Assembly (NCBI GenBank): GCA_937892995.1
Contig: CALBJS010000285.1
Coordinates: 1-17,470, forward strand
Direction of reading: 5' to 3'
Source of the DNA: an uncultured Peptococcaceae bacterium
GTDB lineage: Bacteria; Bacillota; Desulfitobacteriia; Desulfitobacteriales; Syntrophobotulaceae
Length of the DNA: 17,470 bases
Below the pieces are notes generated by a model that was not told where the DNA came from, made no database searches, and worked only from the letters and a program-made list of their open reading frames with translations. A program made the position numbers and the translations under genes. Shown here one piece after another: positions 14,773-17,470 of this stretch. Every line of letters starts with the position of its first letter. Position 1 is the first letter of the stretch.

Positions 14773-16070
14773 TGGAATGGTATTGGATATTATTACTACT
14801 ATTTTTTGGCTTGATTGCCCTGATGTTCACAGGTTTACCTATTGCCTTTAGCTTCATGACTTTATCAGCCGTTGCGATGTATTTATTCATGGGTGAAATG
14901 GGTATAAAACAGCTTATCATGGGTATGTATGATCAGTTATGCAACTTTAACTTTACGCCTATACCATTCTTCATGATTATGGGTGAGGTCTTCTACCAGT
15001 CAGGCTTAATTTCCAGAACCCTAGATTCTCTATCTAAACTTGTTAAAAAAGTTCCTGGACGATTAAGTGTTATTACCCTTCTGGGTGGCGGTGTTTTTGC
15101 GGCCTTAAGTGGGTCAGCCATAGCGAACACAGCAATGTTCGGTTCGCTCATGCTTCCTGAAATGACCAAAAGAGGTTACTCGAAAGAATTGACGACAGGT
15201 TCGATCATGGCTTCCGGTACTTTAGCAATGGTTATCCCTCCCAGTACTTTGGCAGTCCTGCTCGCCAGCATTGCCCATGTATCAGTTGGCAGTGTTTTAA
15301 TCGGAGCTATACTACCCGGTGTTCTTATCGTGTTTCTTTATATTGCTTACGTTATTATCTCCTGTATATTAAAACCTTCCCTAGCTCCTACTTATGAAAT
15401 AGAAGATGTAAGCTTTAAGGAAAAGGTGGAAGCCATAATCAAGGACCTCCTCCCCCTCGGCTTTATTTTTTTACTGGTTATGGGCCTAATTTTTCTAGGT
15501 TGGGCTACTCCTACGGAGTCTGCTGCTCTTGGTGCTCTTGGTGCCTATATCTTAACTATAGCTTATCGTAAATTCTCTTTAAAACTTGTCTTATCAACCT
15601 TGGTTAGCTCCCTTAAAGTAACAGGGATGCTCCTCTTAATTATTGCCGGCTCGGTAGGATTTAGTCAGATATTGGCCTTTTCCGGAGCCAGCCGGGAAGC
15701 AGTGTCTGCAGTACTTGAGCTTTCAAGTTCACCTTATGTGATTTTGAGTCTTATGCTTCTGATTGCCATTGTCCTTGGCTTTTTCATGGAACAAACGGCT
15801 ATCATGATGATTTCCCTGCCAATGTTCATGCCTATAGTCCATGCCTCGGGGTTACATCCCATTTGGTTCTGCGTACTTTTCCTTATTTGTCTTCAGATTG
15901 GACAACTTACCCCGCCGGTGGGGGTGTCACTCTTTACCATGAAAGGGGTTGCTCCACCTGAAGTTACTATGAGTCATATTATGAGGGGGGCTATTCCGTA
16001 TGTATTGCTTAATATTCTCGCCTTAGTAATTATTATTGCTTTCCCAATATTCGTAACGCTGCTTATCTAA
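14772..16070 (+). CDS. dctM: TRAP transporter large permease DctM
   Basis: The 432-residue, roughly 12-helix permease subunit that moves the substrate, usually a carboxylate, using the sodium gradient. Family motifs include LTGLPIAF-like FTGLPIAFSFM near the N-terminus, PFFMIMGEVFYQSG, the repeated cavity sequence LSGSAIANTAMFGSLMLPEM, MVIPPSTLAVLLAS, TPTESAALGALGAY, and FMEQTAIMMISLPMFMP followed by GQLTPPVGVSLF. ATG 14772 overlaps the dctQ stop (TAATG) and is preceded by GGGAGGAGG (14756-14764). It is full length with no gaps. The solute-binding protein gene follows after 132 bases. Confidence 0.95.
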   Translation: MEWYWILLLLFFGLIALMFTGLPIAFSFMTLSAVAMYLFMGEMGIKQLIMGMYDQLCNFNFTPIPFFMIMGEVFYQSGLISRTLDSLSKLVKKVPGRLSVITLLGGGVFAALSGSAIANTAMFGSLMLPEMTKRGYSKELTTGSIMASGTLAMVIPPSTLAVLLASIAHVSVGSVLIGAILPGVLIVFLYIAYVIISCILKPSLAPTYEIEDVSFKEKVEAIIKDLLPLGFIFLLVMGLIFLGWATPTESAALGALGAYILTIAYRKFSLKLVLSTLVSSLKVTGMLLLIIAGSVGFSQILAFSGASREAVSAVLELSSSPYVILSLMLLIAIVLGFFMEQTAIMMISLPMFMPIVHASGLHPIWFCVLFLICLQIGQLTPPVGVSLFTMKGVAPPEVTMSHIMRGAIPYVLLNILALVIIIAFPIFVTLLI

Positions 16071-16202
16071 ACATGTAGACTTTAAGATTTAGATACTGTC
16101 TTCAAGGAGTCTTGCAAAATACATCTAGAGAGGTGATAACTAAAGGGATTACATCGTCCGAGTCTCATTAATAAAAGCTATTTAATAAAGGGAGGTTAAA
16201 AA

Positions 16203-17213
16203 ATGAAAACAGGTAAAAAGGTTTTTATTGTGTTGTTCTGTTTTATGCTTGTAGTCGCTCTTTCCGGATGTAGCAGCACTCCAAGTCAACCGGCTACATC
16301 AGATGGCGAAAAAAGCAAAGAAGTGACTTTGAAGGTATTTGGTGCCTGGCCGGAGGGTACTAATAATCTACGTACCGTTCCCGACCTTATTGACAAAGTA
16401 GCAGAAAAATCCGATGGTACTGTTAAAATTGTCTGGGGTGGCGGACCTGAAGCTATTCCTGCCAACCAACTTGCTGAGGCCCTTAAAAATGGGGTGGTTG
16501 ATATTGCCTATACTACTCCTAGCTTTATGTCTTCTCACGTTAAACTGGCCGAAGCCCAGAAACTTATCAAACCTTTGGAAATAAGGAAAAATGGTGGTTT
16601 TGAATTTATTGATTCTGTATACCTAAGAGACTTAAACACTCACTATCTGGGTGCGATTTCCAGTTCGCAAACTTATAGTCTTTATTCAAATAAGAAAATC
16701 GAAAAATTGGATGATTTTAAAGGATTAACTTTCAGAGCAACACCTGTATACCAAGCTTTGCTTGAGAAGCTTGGTGCCGGGGTTGTTAATATCTCCATCC
16801 CTGAAACCTATCAAGCTTTAGAAAGGAACGTTGTTCAGGGCTTTGGTTATCCCTCAGTTGGTATTATGGATTTTGGTTGGCATGAGGTTACCAAATATGT
16901 TATCGAACCGGGATTCTTTAATGTTGATACTGGGGTCTATATGAGTGATGCAGCTTGGCAGAAACTTGATGAGAAACAAAGAGCAGCGATCAAGGAAGCT
17001 GCAGCAGAAATCGAAGTAGAATGTGATGAGTTTTATAAGAAGCATCTTGCTGAAGAAAAGGAAAAGCTTACGGCAGCAGGTATGGAATATGCCACTTTAA
17101 CTGAAGATGTTGCGGAGGAATTCTTGAAAATTGCTAATGATGCTGCTTGGGAATCTGCCTTGAAAGTAGCCCCGGAAGATGCCGCAAAACTTAGAGAATT
17201 TGCAGAAAAATAA
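16203..17213 (+). CDS. dctP: TRAP transporter substrate-binding lipoprotein DctP
   Basis: The extracytoplasmic solute receptor, 336 residues, tethered by lipid as expected in a Gram-positive cell: signal MKTGKKVFIV, hydrophobic core, lipobox LSGC with Cys23. The mature part has the DctP fold, including the conserved Arg in DDFKGLTFRATPVYQALL that normally forms a salt bridge with the ligand's carboxylate, followed by PETYQALERNVVQGF. A charged helix near the C-terminus (KHLAEEKEKL) is usual. ATG 16203 follows GGGAGG (16191-16196). The 132-base gap after dctM contains AGAGGTGATAA but no gene and no clear terminator, so dctP may be in the same transcript or have its own promoter to allow higher expression. 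The ligand is most likely an organic acid; it cannot be named. Confidence 0.93.
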   Translation: MKTGKKVFIVLFCFMLVVALSGCSSTPSQPATSDGEKSKEVTLKVFGAWPEGTNNLRTVPDLIDKVAEKSDGTVKIVWGGGPEAIPANQLAEALKNGVVDIAYTTPSFMSSHVKLAEAQKLIKPLEIRKNGGFEFIDSVYLRDLNTHYLGAISSSQTYSLYSNKKIEKLDDFKGLTFRATPVYQALLEKLGAGVVNISIPETYQALERNVVQGFGYPSVGIMDFGWHEVTKYVIEPGFFNVDTGVYMSDAAWQKLDEKQRAAIKEAAAEIEVECDEFYKKHLAEEKEKLTAAGMEYATLTEDVAEEFLKIANDAAWESALKVAPEDAAKLREFAEK

Positions 17214-17363
17214 TTGTCATTAAAAACCCCAAAAATGTTTGATACTATACTAAGTTGCATTAGGTACATAAAATAATCTATCTAGCAACGTCGAACTATT
17301 TACTTATAGAATCGTACTGATATCCCAATCTCGCCTAGGCAATGTGTTATCTAGAGGCTATAA

Positions 17364-17470
17364 ATCGAGTAGGAGGTAATCAATTATTTTAATTCCCGTC
17401 CTCTCACACCACCAAGCATACCGTTCGGTACTTGGCGGTTCATTAAGACAGTCTGAATTTCTCATACTGT
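17364..17470 (-). mobile_element. 3' end of a group II intron (domains V and VI), continuing past the window
   Basis: On the minus strand, 17441-17407 folds as domain V: ACCGCCAAG pairs with CTTGGTGGT, a two-base TG bulge follows, and TACC/GGTA closes on a GAAC loop; CGC stands at the catalytic-triad position. Domain VI follows: GG-AATTAA pairs with TTGATT-CC, then CTCCTACTCGAT with the probable branch-point A at 17370, seven bases from the 3' end AT at 17364. Domain IV and any reverse transcriptase gene would lie beyond base 17470, so completeness cannot be judged. It is inserted 150 bases after dctP, antisense to it. Confidence 0.82.

Overview
The window reads as an AT-leaning chromosomal segment of an anaerobic, low-GC Gram-positive bacterium, most likely a clostridial Peptococcaceae relative (Desulfitobacterium, Desulfosporosinus or Dehalobacter type). 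This is inferred from strong GGAGG-type ribosome binding sites, GTG starts, lipobox lipoproteins, the purH-purD-metF order, a DUF401 permease, Crp/Fnr-type operators resembling the CprK class in layout, and a bacterial group II intron. No species-level claim is possible from the sequence alone.

Layout. Positions 1-3758 are housekeeping: the 3' part of purH, purD, and metF (one-carbon metabolism). Positions 3896-5929 hold a solitary N6-adenine DNA methyltransferase with an N-terminal helix-turn-helix and no adjacent nuclease. Facing it on the minus strand is a DUF401 membrane protein (6058-7386). Diverging from that is a small lipoprotein with a PrcB-like C-terminal domain (7649-8242), closed by a terminator.

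From 8323 to 17213 lies an accessory catabolic-looking locus: an MFS transporter, a relic of a molybdopterin oxidoreductase, a broken Crp/Fnr-family regulator, two tandem M24-family (creatinase/prolidase fold) hydrolase paralogues, a D-2-hydroxyacid dehydrogenase, and a complete TRAP transporter (DctQ, DctM, DctP). The last 107 bases are the 3' end (domains V and VI) of a minus-strand group II intron that continues beyond the window.

How it fits together. Three transcription units (MFS and each M24 gene) carry the same 14-bp palindromic box, GTAAA-N4-TTWAC, with its end 22-23 bp before a -10 hexamer. Its centre therefore sits near -41, the class II position used by Crp/Fnr activators. The local Crp/Fnr gene that would be the obvious regulator has lost its central part and is frameshifted, so the regulon is either orphaned or run by a paralogue elsewhere. 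The TRAP system should import an organic acid. The M24 proteins, whose metal-ligand positions are non-canonical, may cleave a C-N bond in it, and the dehydrogenase may interconvert a 2-oxo and a 2-hydroxy acid. The substrate is not identifiable from sequence.
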